The notes under the pieces were generated by a model. That model was not told the DNA's origin. It did not search any database and saw only the letters and a list, made by a program, of their open reading frames with translations. A stretch of DNA of 64,000 bases from Rhizosphaericola mali (GTDB lineage Bacteria; Bacteroidota; Bacteroidia; Chitinophagales; Chitinophagaceae). The position numbers were made by a program, and so were the translations under genes. Shown here piece by piece: positions 47,501-56,829 of this stretch (position 1 is its first letter; the number at the start of each line of letters is the position of its first letter). Location: assembly GCF_004337365.2 (NCBI RefSeq), contig NZ_CP044016.1, positions 3,286,001 through 3,350,000 on the forward strand, written 5' to 3'.

Positions 47501-48616
47501 CTAAATACGGCATAGCTTTATTAAAATCTGTTTCAGATAATTCGACAATTTATTTTCTATTAAATATTGGAAAATAATAGCAATAATTATAGTAAAAATG
47601 GACGCCACAATAAGATACAAAGGCGTATTCAAATACATTGATAATTTTGTATGGACAAATAGAGATCTAGTCCAATATTGCATCATTAAGTGTATTAAGT
47701 AAATCGAATAAGATAACTTGCCCAAATAAGATAAAAATATTGGCACCCGTAAGCCGTAATTCAATTCAGTATAGATTACAAAAAACAGAAAAATGGCAAT
47801 TGGCGTTGCCCATCTTGTGATTCCATGCATGGCATCCCATCTCGTTACATAGAGGATCACGACATAAATAAAAGACAATATTAGACAAATAAAACTCCAA
47901 ATTTTCCCAATCTTCCAAGTATTATTTCTAAAAATTAAAAAACCTATCAAAATACCTAATAAGAAATCCAAATTAATTGGATTGGTAATTAAATTTAAAT
48001 ATCCGTAAGTAAAATGATAATGATGCATCGCATCTAAAGAAAAATAACCTTTTAAAATCGTAGGTATTAATATCAAATTACATAACATCAATCCTATAAA
48101 AAAATACCAACGCCATTTGCCAAACAATAAGGAAATACCAAATAATCCATAGAAAAACATTTCATAATTTAATGTCCACCCAACACTCATAGCAGCATAA
48201 CCATAAAAAGGCGCAATATCTCGTCCATTTAAAGGTATAAATAAGAAAGTTTTTTCCAAATTATTGAGAGAGACAGGATCATGTAAAAAATTAAAACCTC
48301 GCCAAACTGAAAGATAAAATAATATGGTAACGATAAAGTATAAAGGAATTATTCTTGTAAAACGATTGATCCAGAATTTAATGACGGAAGTAAAATTAAA
48401 AAGCTTTTGCGGACTGTTATTTTTGCTAATCATCATCATGATAAATCCACTCAGTATAAAAAATAAATCCACCCCCATTGCTCCCGCACCGAAAAAGCAC
48501 TCACCATAATTTTTACCCTGTATTATGAATGTATCCTTTTTGTGATAAAACATAACCAAAATGGCGGCAATACCTCTCAGTGCTTGTATGCTTTGTATCG
48601 TCTTTTTTTCCTGCAT
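47501..48616 (-). CDS. Acyltransferase 3 family membrane protein (OafA/YrhL-like)
   Basis: A 371-residue integral membrane enzyme with about 10 hydrophobic segments that transfers acyl groups to surface glycans or related molecules. The family motifs are IQSIQALRGIAAILVMFYH at the start, FFILSGFIMMMI, and NRFTRIIPLYF. Its substrate is unknown. The stop lies 4 bases from the convergent lptD end, so an O-antigen or LPS modification role is plausible but unproven. Confidence 0.9.
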   Translation of the reverse strand: MQEKKTIQSIQALRGIAAILVMFYHKKDTFIIQGKNYGECFFGAGAMGVDLFFILSGFIMMMISKNNSPQKLFNFTSVIKFWINRFTRIIPLYFIVTILFYLSVWRGFNFLHDPVSLNNLEKTFLFIPLNGRDIAPFYGYAAMSVGWTLNYEMFFYGLFGISLLFGKWRWYFFIGLMLCNLILIPTILKGYFSLDAMHHYHFTYGYLNLITNPINLDFLLGILIGFLIFRNNTWKIGKIWSFICLILSFIYVVILYVTRWDAMHGITRWATPIAIFLFFVIYTELNYGLRVPIFLSYLGKLSYSIYLIHLMMQYWTRSLFVHTKLSMYLNTPLYLIVASIFTIIIAIIFQYLIENKLSNYLKQILIKLCRI

Positions 48617-48650
48617 TACGTGTGCAAATTAATACAACCTGAATAGTTAA

Positions 48651-48693
48651 AACATAAAAAAACATGGAAGTGGATTCCATGTTTTTTTATGTT
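48651..48693 (-). terminator. Terminator before the acyltransferase gene
   Basis: A perfect 19-base inverted repeat (48651-48669 with 48675-48693) with a GTGGA loop and A/T runs within the stem, following the gene at 48721-49188. Confidence 0.85.
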
Positions 48694-48720
48694 TTGTATA
48701 AAGAATATATTTTCGAAAAA

Positions 48721-49188
48721 TTACTTTCCAAAAACACCTTTTAATTTTCCTAAAAGACCACCTTCTCCACTTCCTGCACTGCCCATAATTTTCATCATAT
48801 CCGAAAAACTCAATTTACTCATCAATGATTTCAAATCTAGCTTACCATCCCCTAACTCTTCTTTTACTTTTGTCAAAATAGTTGGGATTAGAGAGCTACT
48901 TAAAGTATTGGCTTTGTCATTATCGATAGAGAATTGATTGACCAATTTATTGGCAAAACTACCGACAATATTTTTAACGTGATCATTATTTTGATCTACG
49001 CCATTTTCGGAAAAAATTGCAGTCAAACTAGAGAAATTTCCAGAAGAAACTACAGACTTTAATTCTTCAGAAACAGATTCCATCGCTCCTGCAGCAATTC
49101 CTTCTGCATGTTCAGATGGCGCATCGGGATGCTCTTTTACTAAACTAACGGCGGTCTCTTTGGCTTTATTTAATAATTCTTCAAACAT
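48721..49188 (-). CDS. Helical protein of unknown function, paralogue of the next gene
   Basis: A 155-residue protein without a signal sequence, mostly helical, with a Gly-rich end (GSGEGGLLGKLKGVFGK). The order of blocks (AEGIAAGAMESV, SVVSSGNFSSLTAIF, SSSLIPTILTKVKEELGDG) follows its neighbour at 49258-49749 closely, so the two are a tandem duplication. I see a distant likeness to DUF937/YidB-type proteins but do not rely on it. The ATG at 49188 is preferred to a TTG at 49215. The pair appears to form one operon behind the lactonase gene. Confidence 0.75.
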   Translation of the reverse strand: MFEELLNKAKETAVSLVKEHPDAPSEHAEGIAAGAMESVSEELKSVVSSGNFSSLTAIFSENGVDQNNDHVKNIVGSFANKLVNQFSIDNDKANTLSSSLIPTILTKVKEELGDGKLDLKSLMSKLSFSDMMKIMGSAGSGEGGLLGKLKGVFGK

Positions 49189-49257
49189 TCTAATTATTTT
49201 GCTGTACGATTTCAATTATCCTGCCACTTATCATTTTTGACAAATTGTCGGCATCAT

Positions 49258-49749
49258 TTAGTCTTTTCCTCCCAACATACCTTTCAATTTATCCATCAAT
49301 CCACCACCACTAAGTAAAGAACTTGCATCGCTCAAATCTACTTTACCATCATGATTTTGGTCCAATACACCTGAAAATTTGTTCAAAATATCTTGCAAGC
49401 CACCACCTTCGCCACTTCCCAATTTGGATTTTACCATATTGAAAATAGATGGAATAATTGAACTTAAAGCACCTGATTGATTAGCTAAACCAAATTTTTG
49501 TGTGATATTTTGTACGAAATTTCCGGAGATCTGCTGTACAGTTCCATTATTCTCTACACTTTCATTTCCAGAAAACAAATTGGTAAGACTTTGGAAATTA
49601 CCAGACGAAATAGCGCCTTCTAAGCCCCCTTTGATAGAGTTAATCGCTTCGTTGACTACGCCGCTTTGATGTTCATTAGGTACGCCTTGATTGCTAGCAA
49701 CTGTCTGACCTGCAACTTCTTTTACGGCATTGATAATAGATTCTAACAT
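49258..49749 (-). CDS. Helical protein with a calcium-loop motif, tandem paralogue
   Basis: A 163-residue protein related to the gene downstream (SAISSGNFQSLTNLFSGNE-type block, SSIIPSIFNMVKSKLGSGEG). It adds a canonical EF-hand/dockerin-type loop DQNHDGKVDLSD (residues 130-141; ligands D130, N132, D134, K136 backbone, D138, D141) that the sister lacks. It has no signal peptide and ends GLMDKLKGMLGGKD. Function unknown; calcium binding is inferred. It starts 6 bases after the lactonase stop. Confidence 0.75.
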   Translation of the reverse strand: MLESIINAVKEVAGQTVASNQGVPNEHQSGVVNEAINSIKGGLEGAISSGNFQSLTNLFSGNESVENNGTVQQISGNFVQNITQKFGLANQSGALSSIIPSIFNMVKSKLGSGEGGGLQDILNKFSGVLDQNHDGKVDLSDASSLLSGGGLMDKLKGMLGGKD

Positions 49750-49755
49750 AAGTAT

Positions 49756-50886
49756 TTATTTATAGGTTGTGAATACGACACATATAGGTTTGGGTATAGA
49801 AATCTCTTCTGTTTTCTTTGTTAATTTTCCTGTTTTTTTATCAATTTTAAATAGCTCCACAACATCTTGATCTCTAGATGCAGAGAAAAGCCAATTTCCA
49901 TCTGGAGTCAAAGTGATATCTCTTGGATGTAATTTTACACTTACATTTTCTACTAACGCCAATTTTCCATCGGATAATACTTTAAAAATACTAATTGTAT
50001 TTGTTTTTCCACGATTTGAAGCGTAAACAAATTTTCCATCTTTAGAAATTTTGATGGCAGAACTTCCCTTGTCATGATCAGGACTTTCTATATCTGTAGT
50101 AGTTAATGTTTGAATTTCTTTCAAATCACCTTTATTATAATCAAATGCCATCAATTTAGATTCCAATTCGTTCAAAACGTATACTTGTTTTCCATTTGGA
50201 CTAAATACCAAATGTCTTGGTCCATATCCATCTGGAACTTTGAAAAAAGCTGGCGTACCATCAGAAATTGGTTGCGCTGCATTAGGATTAAAATTATATT
50301 TATATACACGATCTTCACCAAGATCAACAACAAATAAATGCTTTTGATCGGGAGCAAGCCATGTACTGTGAGCATGCGCATGATATTGATTTATATTAGG
50401 ACCTTTTCCATAATGTTGAACCAATTGGTGTTGGTCCAAAATCTTACCATCTTCGCCCAATTTGTAGGTAACAAAACTGCCTCCTCCGTAATTGGCAACA
50501 AATACATTTTTATCGTCCTTATCTGTATTGACAAAACAAGGTCCGCCGCCAATACTTGGTTGGCTATTTAAAAATTCTAATTGATGTGTTTTTTCATCTA
50601 ATTTGTACGCACTCACCGCTCCTTTATCTTTCTCTGCATCATTAATATCTTCATTTGCCACATATAAAAATTTGCCATTATCTGTAAAGTGCAAATAAGA
50701 AGGATTGAACGCTTCTGTCGTATTTAAAAACTTAAACGCTCCCGTTTTTGAATCAAATTCGTATAAATAGATTCCTTTACTTGCTGAATTGGTAGTGTAT
50801 GTTCCAACACCTAAAAGATACTTTTGCGCCATTAAATTTGTTAAGATAAATGTCATTAAAAAAGTAGCAAACATGCATTTCTTCAT
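49756..50886 (-). CDS. Secreted lactonase-family beta-propeller
   Basis: A 376-residue protein with a signal peptide (MFATFLMTFILTNLMAQ) and the seven-bladed propeller of the 6-phosphogluconolactonase/carboxymuconate lactonase (YbhE) family: LLGVGTYTTNSASKGIYLYEFD, GGGPCFVNTDKDDKNVFVANYGGGSF in part, HAHSTWLAPDQKHLFVVDLG, GYGPRHLVFSPNGKQVYVLNE, RDITLTPDGNWLF. Because it is exported it is unlikely to be the pentose-phosphate enzyme itself. It is divergent from thyA and heads the three-gene unit. Confidence 0.88.
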   Translation of the reverse strand: MKKCMFATFLMTFILTNLMAQKYLLGVGTYTTNSASKGIYLYEFDSKTGAFKFLNTTEAFNPSYLHFTDNGKFLYVANEDINDAEKDKGAVSAYKLDEKTHQLEFLNSQPSIGGGPCFVNTDKDDKNVFVANYGGGSFVTYKLGEDGKILDQHQLVQHYGKGPNINQYHAHAHSTWLAPDQKHLFVVDLGEDRVYKYNFNPNAAQPISDGTPAFFKVPDGYGPRHLVFSPNGKQVYVLNELESKLMAFDYNKGDLKEIQTLTTTDIESPDHDKGSSAIKISKDGKFVYASNRGKTNTISIFKVLSDGKLALVENVSVKLHPRDITLTPDGNWLFSASRDQDVVELFKIDKKTGKLTKKTEEISIPKPICVVFTTYK

Positions 50887-50897
50887 TACTTAGTAGA

Positions 50898-50930
50898 TTT
50901 GAGCTCGAAAGATAAGAATTATTATCTTTG
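50898..50930 (+). promoter_or_regulatory. thyA promoter giving a near-leaderless mRNA
   Basis: TTTG (50898-50901), 21 bases, TATCTTTG (50923-50930), a full match to the Bacteroidota consensus. The thyA ATG at 50936 is only 5 bases past the -7 box, so the transcript would start at or within a base or two of the start codon. Confidence 0.65.
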
Positions 50931-50935
50931 CCCAC

Positions 50936-51730
50936 ATGCAACAGTATTTAGATTTATTAAAATATATAAAAGACAACGGTCACGAGAAAACGGATCGTAC
51001 AGGCACGGGAACTTATAGCGTTTTTGGATATCAATTAAGATTTGATTTGCAAAAGGGATTTCCTTTGTTAACTACAAAAAAATTGCACCTAAAAAGTATT
51101 ATTTACGAACTTTTATGGTTTTTGCAAGGCAACACCAATGTGGAATATTTGCATGAACATGGTGTAAAAATTTGGGATGAATGGGCAGATGAAAATGGAG
51201 ATTTAGGTCCTGTTTATGGCAAACAATGGAGAAGTTGGGAAGGTGCAGATGGTAAAATCTATGATCAAATTACCGAAGCTATAAATACAATCAAAAATAA
51301 CCCAGACAGCCGCCGTATTATCGTAAATGCATGGAACGTGGCAGATCTACCAAAAATGGCCCTTAGTCCATGTCATGCATTGTTTCAATTCTATGTAGCA
51401 GATGGAAAATTGAGTTGTCAATTATACCAAAGAAGCGCTGACGTTTTTCTAGGAGTACCTTTTAACATTGCATCGTATGCCTTGTTAACGATGATGATTG
51501 CGCAAGTTTGCGGATTAAAAGCGGGAGATTTCGTGCATACTTTCGGAGATGTGCATTTATATAAAAATCATGTAGAGCAAGCAGAAATTCAATTACAAAG
51601 AACACCCTTCTCTGCACCTACTATGAAAATTAATCCCGCCGTTAAAAATATTTTCGATTTCAAATATGAAGATTTTAAATTAGAAAATTACGAATCTTGG
51701 CCGCATATCAAGGCTCCAGTAGCGATTTAA
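50936..51730 (+). CDS. thyA: Thymidylate synthase ThyA
   Basis: Converts dUMP to dTMP with methylene-tetrahydrofolate. The 264-residue protein has [21 protein letters not shown], the nucleophile Cys in [31 protein letters not shown] (Cys146 in SPCHALFQ), and the folate-binding [20 protein letters not shown] block. Length matches the E. coli enzyme. Together with folA and folC it supplies the folate-thymidylate cycle, though the genes are scattered. Confidence 0.98.
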   Translation: MQQYLDLLKYIKDNGHEKTDRTGTGTYSVFGYQLRFDLQKGFPLLTTKKLHLKSIIYELLWFLQGNTNVEYLHEHGVKIWDEWADENGDLGPVYGKQWRSWEGADGKIYDQITEAINTIKNNPDSRRIIVNAWNVADLPKMALSPCHALFQFYVADGKLSCQLYQRSADVFLGVPFNIASYALLTMMIAQVCGLKAGDFVHTFGDVHLYKNHVEQAEIQLQRTPFSAPTMKINPAVKNIFDFKYEDFKLENYESWPHIKAPVAI

Positions 51731-51749
51731 GTTTTAGACAAACTTACCT

Positions 51750-54062
51750 ATGACAAAATTGATTTTACCTACATTTAGACATTACTTATATATTCTTACC
51801 TTATGTGTTTCAAGTATATTTTTATTTCCCAATAAGAATATGCTTGCACAGACACATTTGCTTCCAATCAATCAACCAGAGCAAGATGCATGCACAGCAA
51901 TCAATCTTTGTGGTACAACTTTTACATCTCCGTATTCTTATCAAGGAATTGGCGCGCAATCCGACTTACAAAATACGCCCTGTGGATCAGGAGAAGCAAA
52001 CTCTGTTTGGTTAAAATTTACAGTAAAATCTGCGGGGAATATTGTCTTTCAAATTAAACCTATTGACACAGGTGATGACTATGATTTCGCCGTTGTAAAA
52101 AGCGACAATTGTGGACCATTTACTGAAAGTCAAGTTGTTCGCTGTAATTTTAATAACAATCTACCAGGAAGCAACATTAATGGCATTGTAGGTCTTAGTT
52201 TAACAAGTACAGAACCCTCAATCCAAGGAGGGACTACCGGTCATAGCTTTGCACAATACATTGATGCGTCAGCTGGGGACGTTTATTATGTAATGATAAA
52301 TAATTTTGGGAAAGGTACATCTGGCAATGATATTTCTGCAGGATTTTCCATTGACTTTACTGGAACTACTGCGATTTTTGAAAATACGTCTGATCCTACA
52401 TTAGGAACTGCGCAACTAAATCCTTCTAATGGAAAACAATTAACTGTGCAACTTTCCAATTATGCACTTTGTAATTCTATTGCTGCCAATGGTTCAGATT
52501 TTTATATTGCAGACCATCCAGAAATAAAAATTTTGAGCGCGTATGGTGTTAATTGTACCGAATCCACTGGATATACCAGTAGCATTGTACTCACTACAGA
52601 TAATTATCTTCCAAATGCGGACTACACCATCAATTTACAAAAAGGAACGGATGGCAATACAATTATTGGTCTTTGTGGAAATGAGACTTTACCAACTGAC
52701 AAAACTGCGTTAACTATTGCGCAAACTCCATTTGGGAATTTAATTCCTACGTTTATTAGTTGTGATAAAATACATGTCAAATTTCCCATCTCAATTGATT
52801 GTCAAACTATAAAAACAGACAAAAGTCAATGGATTTTAAATGGACCAGGCAATCCACAAATAACTCAAGTAACTAAAAATTGTACAAATAATCAAACTAC
52901 CGAGATCACATTGCAATTATCCAGTCCCATTAATGACACAGGAAAATATAGTTTACAAATGGTCAATTCAGATTTCAATAATAGCATCATTTCTATTACA
53001 GGCAGTCAATTATCATCTGACAGTGTATTTTATTTTTCCAAATTTGATTTTGAAACGATAACAATTCTTCAAGATAGTGTTCTTTGTAGGTTTGGAAATA
53101 CAACAAAGCTTTCTGCACTAGATCAAAATAAGTCATTTAATCATTTTACGGACTATAATTGGACGGTTGAAAACAATACTGGAATTTTAAATGATCAATT
53201 AGACAATAGGATAAACTTTCTTATTCAGAAAAGTGATGCCATTGTAAATTTGGAAATTTTAGATGATAAAAATTGTTTAATCAACGCGTCCATTCAATTG
53301 GATACGATTACAGACAGAGTAAGATTTACTCCATCACAAACGACAATTTGCTATAATGATTCTATAACATTCAAATTATCAAATAATTATTCTTCCACCA
53401 ATTGGTTTGTAAATAATTTGGATTCTTTGTATAGCACAACTTCAAATTGGATATACCATCCTACGCAAAATGGAAATGAAGAAATCTTATTAATTACCAA
53501 ATCCAATAGTGGTTGTACCGATACATTGTCCACAAATATTACGGTCAAACCAATTCCTGATCTACAACTAGCATTTACTGACAAAACCATTCAATATGGG
53601 AAAATAACACAACTCATTGCTAGCGGAGCAGATAATTATATTTGGTCACCTAACATTTACATAGATAATATTTATAGTAGCCATCCAAATATTCAACCCG
53701 AAAAAGACATCGTTTATTTAGTCAAAGGGGGCGCTTCTAACGAATGTTATGACACAGCATCAGTACATATCAACTTAGACATTTCAAGATATTCCTTTAT
53801 TCCAAATGCCTTTACACCTAATGGTGATGGCAGGAATGATTATTTTCGACCTAAAATCTTAGGAAACTTCACACATTTTCAAGTAATCATATTCAATCGC
53901 TGGGGACAAAAAGTATTTCAGTCAAATAATCCAGACAATTATTGGGATGGTACTATAAATGGAAAAAAGGCTGACGCGGGCACTTATATTTACAATTGCA
54001 CGTTTCAGCCAGAGGGAAAAAATCTTATTACAGAAAAAGGCACTTTAGTATTAATTCGTTAA
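51750..54062 (+). CDS. Secreted protein with gliding-motility (type B) C-terminal sorting domain
   Basis: A 770-residue exported protein with a signal peptide (LCVSSIFLFPNKNMLAQ), an N-terminal domain with paired cysteines (CTAINLCGTTF, CGSGEANSVWLKFTV, YDFAVVKSDNCGPFTES) typical of extracellular adhesive/pre-peptidase-like folds, several Ig-like or PKD-like segments, and a C-terminal CHU_C domain: FIPNAFTPNGDGRNDYFRP and FQVIIFNRWGQKVFQSN, ending GTLVLIR. That end directs type IX secretion. It is 19 bases downstream of thyA and its stop nearly touches convergent folA. Confidence 0.93.
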   Translation: MTKLILPTFRHYLYILTLCVSSIFLFPNKNMLAQTHLLPINQPEQDACTAINLCGTTFTSPYSYQGIGAQSDLQNTPCGSGEANSVWLKFTVKSAGNIVFQIKPIDTGDDYDFAVVKSDNCGPFTESQVVRCNFNNNLPGSNINGIVGLSLTSTEPSIQGGTTGHSFAQYIDASAGDVYYVMINNFGKGTSGNDISAGFSIDFTGTTAIFENTSDPTLGTAQLNPSNGKQLTVQLSNYALCNSIAANGSDFYIADHPEIKILSAYGVNCTESTGYTSSIVLTTDNYLPNADYTINLQKGTDGNTIIGLCGNETLPTDKTALTIAQTPFGNLIPTFISCDKIHVKFPISIDCQTIKTDKSQWILNGPGNPQITQVTKNCTNNQTTEITLQLSSPINDTGKYSLQMVNSDFNNSIISITGSQLSSDSVFYFSKFDFETITILQDSVLCRFGNTTKLSALDQNKSFNHFTDYNWTVENNTGILNDQLDNRINFLIQKSDAIVNLEILDDKNCLINASIQLDTITDRVRFTPSQTTICYNDSITFKLSNNYSSTNWFVNNLDSLYSTTSNWIYHPTQNGNEEILLITKSNSGCTDTLSTNITVKPIPDLQLAFTDKTIQYGKITQLIASGADNYIWSPNIYIDNIYSSHPNIQPEKDIVYLVKGGASNECYDTASVHINLDISRYSFIPNAFTPNGDGRNDYFRPKILGNFTHFQVIIFNRWGQKVFQSNNPDNYWDGTINGKKADAGTYIYNCTFQPEGKNLITEKGTLVLIR

Positions 54063-54063
54063 A

Positions 54064-54564
54064 CTATTTCCTTTTCCATACTTGAAAACTATACGGATCT
54101 GTATTTTTTTCATCCTTTGGAAAATCTTGACTCGACTCTAATACCCATTTTTTCTCATCCAATTCAGGAAAAAAGGTATCGCCATCTTCAACAACTTTAT
54201 GTACACGAGTGAGAAGAACCTTATCTACTTTTGGTAATAGTTGTTTGTAAATTTCTCCTCCACCAATGATATAGAGTTGTTTATAGTTTTTCTCTTTCGC
54301 AATAAAAATTGCGTCATCTAAACTATTCACGACCACTGCACCATCAAAAGCCAAATCTTTATTTCTTGATAAAATAAAATTAAATCTACCAGGAAGCGGC
54401 TTGCCATGACCGAAAGATTTAAAGGTATTCGTACCCATCAAGACGGGCATACCCCAAGTCATATTTTTAAAATAACGCAGATCAGAAGAAAGTGACCAAG
54501 GCATATCACCATTGCGACCAATTACATTATTTTCTGTTGCCGCAACTATAATTATTAATTCCAT
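54064..54564 (-). CDS. folA: Dihydrofolate reductase
   Basis: NADPH-dependent reduction of dihydrofolate. The 166-residue protein has ATENNVIGRNGDMPWSLSSD, LRYFKNMTWGMPVLMGTNTF, GRFNFILSRN and LYIIGGGEIYKQLLPKVDK, covering the substrate and NADPH sites. The ATG at 54564 (MELIIIVAAT) is preferred to an upstream one at 54600 that overlaps the MurU-like gene. It follows that gene by 7 bases. Confidence 0.97.
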   Translation of the reverse strand: MELIIIVAATENNVIGRNGDMPWSLSSDLRYFKNMTWGMPVLMGTNTFKSFGHGKPLPGRFNFILSRNKDLAFDGAVVVNSLDDAIFIAKEKNYKQLYIIGGGEIYKQLLPKVDKVLLTRVHKVVEDGDTFFPELDEKKWVLESSQDFPKDEKNTDPYSFQVWKRK

Positions 54565-54571
54565 AATTTCA

Positions 54572-55288
54572 TTATTTAAATAAAGATTCTGCAATCGCAA
54601 TATTTTCTGGTTTACCTACATCAACTAAATTATAGTCTCCAGGATCAAATGATTTAATAACGCTCTTCACCGCTAAATCCAAATACAGATCTATAATCGA
54701 AAATTTGCCGACTTTTCTAATTAAAGGAAACATAACGTCACTAATTACATGTACGCCACTGAATGCCTTTGGGATATATTCTTTCGCACCTTTCGCAATT
54801 TTTTTCTCCCCTGTATTTACATTTTCCCAACCAGCCAATTCATTATTTTCATTAAATAAAAGATGGCGAGTACTCGTACGATTGCTTGTAGCCAATGTTG
54901 CTAAGGCTTTAGATTCTTTATGACTTGCGATCATTTTATCCAAAGGTAAATCAGTTAAAATATCTGCATTCATCGCTACAAAAGCCCCATCTCCTTTCAA
55001 CAAACTTTCTGCTTTTTTCAGTCCGCCGCCAGTTTCTAACACTTGACCTGATTCATCCGAAAAAGTTACTCTACTGCCCCAACCAGCATTTTCAGCAACC
55101 TCATTTCTAATTTGATCTGGGAAATGATGAATATTGACAACTACATCAAATATTCCATAGCCTTGCAAATATTCTATCGTTCGCTGTAGTAAAGTTTTAC
55201 CATTCACTTCCGCCAATGCTTTTGGATGATGATCGGTCCACGGTTTTAATCTTGTACCCAAACCAGCCGCAAAAATCAATGCCTTCAT
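54572..55288 (-). CDS. murU: Sugar-1-phosphate nucleotidyltransferase, MurU-like
   Basis: A 238-residue NTP-transferase with MKALIFAAGLGTRLKPWTDH, HPKALAEVNGKTLLQ, NIHHFPDQIRNEV, ETGGGLKKAE, AMNADILTDL and SGVHVIS. It matches MurU, which makes UDP-MurNAc from MurNAc-1-phosphate; a glucose-1-P or mannose-1-P enzyme is the alternative. The adjoining AmgK-like kinase domain upstream (28-base gap, same strand) supports peptidoglycan recycling, since AmgK and MurU act in sequence. Confidence 0.85.
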   Translation of the reverse strand: MKALIFAAGLGTRLKPWTDHHPKALAEVNGKTLLQRTIEYLQGYGIFDVVVNIHHFPDQIRNEVAENAGWGSRVTFSDESGQVLETGGGLKKAESLLKGDGAFVAMNADILTDLPLDKMIASHKESKALATLATSNRTSTRHLLFNENNELAGWENVNTGEKKIAKGAKEYIPKAFSGVHVISDVMFPLIRKVGKFSIIDLYLDLAVKSVIKSFDPGDYNLVDVGKPENIAIAESLFK

Positions 55289-55316
55289 GTATATTTATAG
55301 TTTGAATATTTTTAAT

Positions 55317-56753
55317 TTATTTCACCCAATTTTGCCTGTTGCTATGATTGGCTAGCACTTTGAGTTTGTATTTATTCCTTAAGTGCCTTGCCGTTTGTTC
55401 AGCGGCAAACACACTACGATGTTGACCTCCAGTGCATCCGAAATTGATTTGCAAATTTTTAAATCCACGTTCCAAATAATTTTCAACAGAAATATCAATC
55501 AGATCAAATACACTATTCAAAAATGTATTCATCTTTGTTTTTTGCTCTAGAAAATCTTGTACAGGCTTATCCAAACCGCTTAATTTTTTATATTCATCAA
55601 AACGACCAGGATTTAAAATTCCACGACAATCAAATATAAATCCACCACCATTATCGGAATCGTCCGAAGGCAGACCTTTTTTATAAGAAAAACTATTCAC
55701 CTCAACGACTAATGGGGTTGTCTCATCCGCTTGAATACATTCAAATTGTTCTATAACTTCATCTGAAACTATAATTTTGAGCATTCGGTCAAATTCTGGC
55801 AAATCTATCCCTATCAACCGATTCTCTACAAACCATTTCAGATTACGCAATGCTAATGGAATACTCGTTAAGAATTGTGCTTTTCTTTCAAACAACCCTC
55901 TAAATCCGTAAGCACCTAACACTTGCAACAATCTTATTAGAACAAATCCTTTGTATTGATTGATAAATAATTCCTTATCGACATCGTGTGATAATAATTC
56001 ACTAGCATAGCCAAAATAATCATTGAGCAAGGAAGATTTCCACTCATCACTCAATTGAGCTCTTGCCTGCCAAAGTAGAGATGCCGCATCATATTGCATC
56101 GAACCTTTCATTCCTCCCTGATAGTCAATAAAATATACTTCTCCATTATTGACTATAATGTTCCTACTTTGAAAATCGCGAAACATAAAATATTTGAATC
56201 GTGATTGACGTAAAAATACCGCCAAAGCCTCGAAATCATTGAGCAACGCCTGTTTATCATAGGGCTGCTTCAGCGTATCTAAAAAATAATATTTGAAATA
56301 TAAGAGGTCACTTAATATCGCTTCTTTACCAAACTCTCGTGCAGTCAAACATAAATTATAGTCCAAACCAGCGTCTCCCAAAATTTGAAACTTAGCCAAT
56401 GCTTGCAAACTTTTTTTGTATAGTTCGTACACTTCAGGACATTTTCCTTTCGATTCCAATTCATCAATCAAGGATATTTTACCCAAATCTTCTTGTAAAT
56501 ATATGGTATGACTATCATCCATAGTGTAAATCTCCGGCACCGGCAAACCTTTAGATTTAAAGTGCGAAGTAAATGTAATGAATGTATCATTTTCCTGAAC
56601 ATTGATATTATAGGTTGCTATCACCGTTTTATCATTATCAAAAATTCTGAAATATACACGGTCGCTCCCACTCTGTGGCAGTTTTTCAATTCGGCTTGCA
56701 TTTTTCAAAAAACGTTGTTGATACAAGGCATTTATTCTATCAATAAGTTCCAT
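55317..56753 (-). CDS. AmgK-like sugar kinase fused to a RapZ C-terminal domain
   Basis: A 478-residue two-domain protein. The APH-type kinase (about 1-325) has LPQSGSDRVYFRI, the catalytic loop FRDFQSRNII (Asp193, Asn198) and the metal Asp210 in VYFIDYQGGMKG. It resembles AmgK, which phosphorylates MurNAc/GlcNAc at the anomeric carbon. The C-terminal part (about 348-478) is a RapZ C-terminal domain: NSFSYKKGLPSD, FIFDCRGILNPGRF, INFGCTGGQHRSVFAAE. The P-loop half of RapZ is missing. MurU-like and folA genes follow. The fusion may tie an amino-sugar signal to kinase activity, which is inference. Confidence 0.9.
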   Translation of the reverse strand: MELIDRINALYQQRFLKNASRIEKLPQSGSDRVYFRIFDNDKTVIATYNINVQENDTFITFTSHFKSKGLPVPEIYTMDDSHTIYLQEDLGKISLIDELESKGKCPEVYELYKKSLQALAKFQILGDAGLDYNLCLTAREFGKEAILSDLLYFKYYFLDTLKQPYDKQALLNDFEALAVFLRQSRFKYFMFRDFQSRNIIVNNGEVYFIDYQGGMKGSMQYDAASLLWQARAQLSDEWKSSLLNDYFGYASELLSHDVDKELFINQYKGFVLIRLLQVLGAYGFRGLFERKAQFLTSIPLALRNLKWFVENRLIGIDLPEFDRMLKIIVSDEVIEQFECIQADETTPLVVEVNSFSYKKGLPSDDSDNGGGFIFDCRGILNPGRFDEYKKLSGLDKPVQDFLEQKTKMNTFLNSVFDLIDISVENYLERGFKNLQINFGCTGGQHRSVFAAEQTARHLRNKYKLKVLANHSNRQNWVK

Positions 56754-56829
56754 ATTACTAATCTTCTTATAAATTGGGTAAATTTAGACAAATATTTTTC
56801 TTTCTTTGTATAAATGACAAACTTGATAT

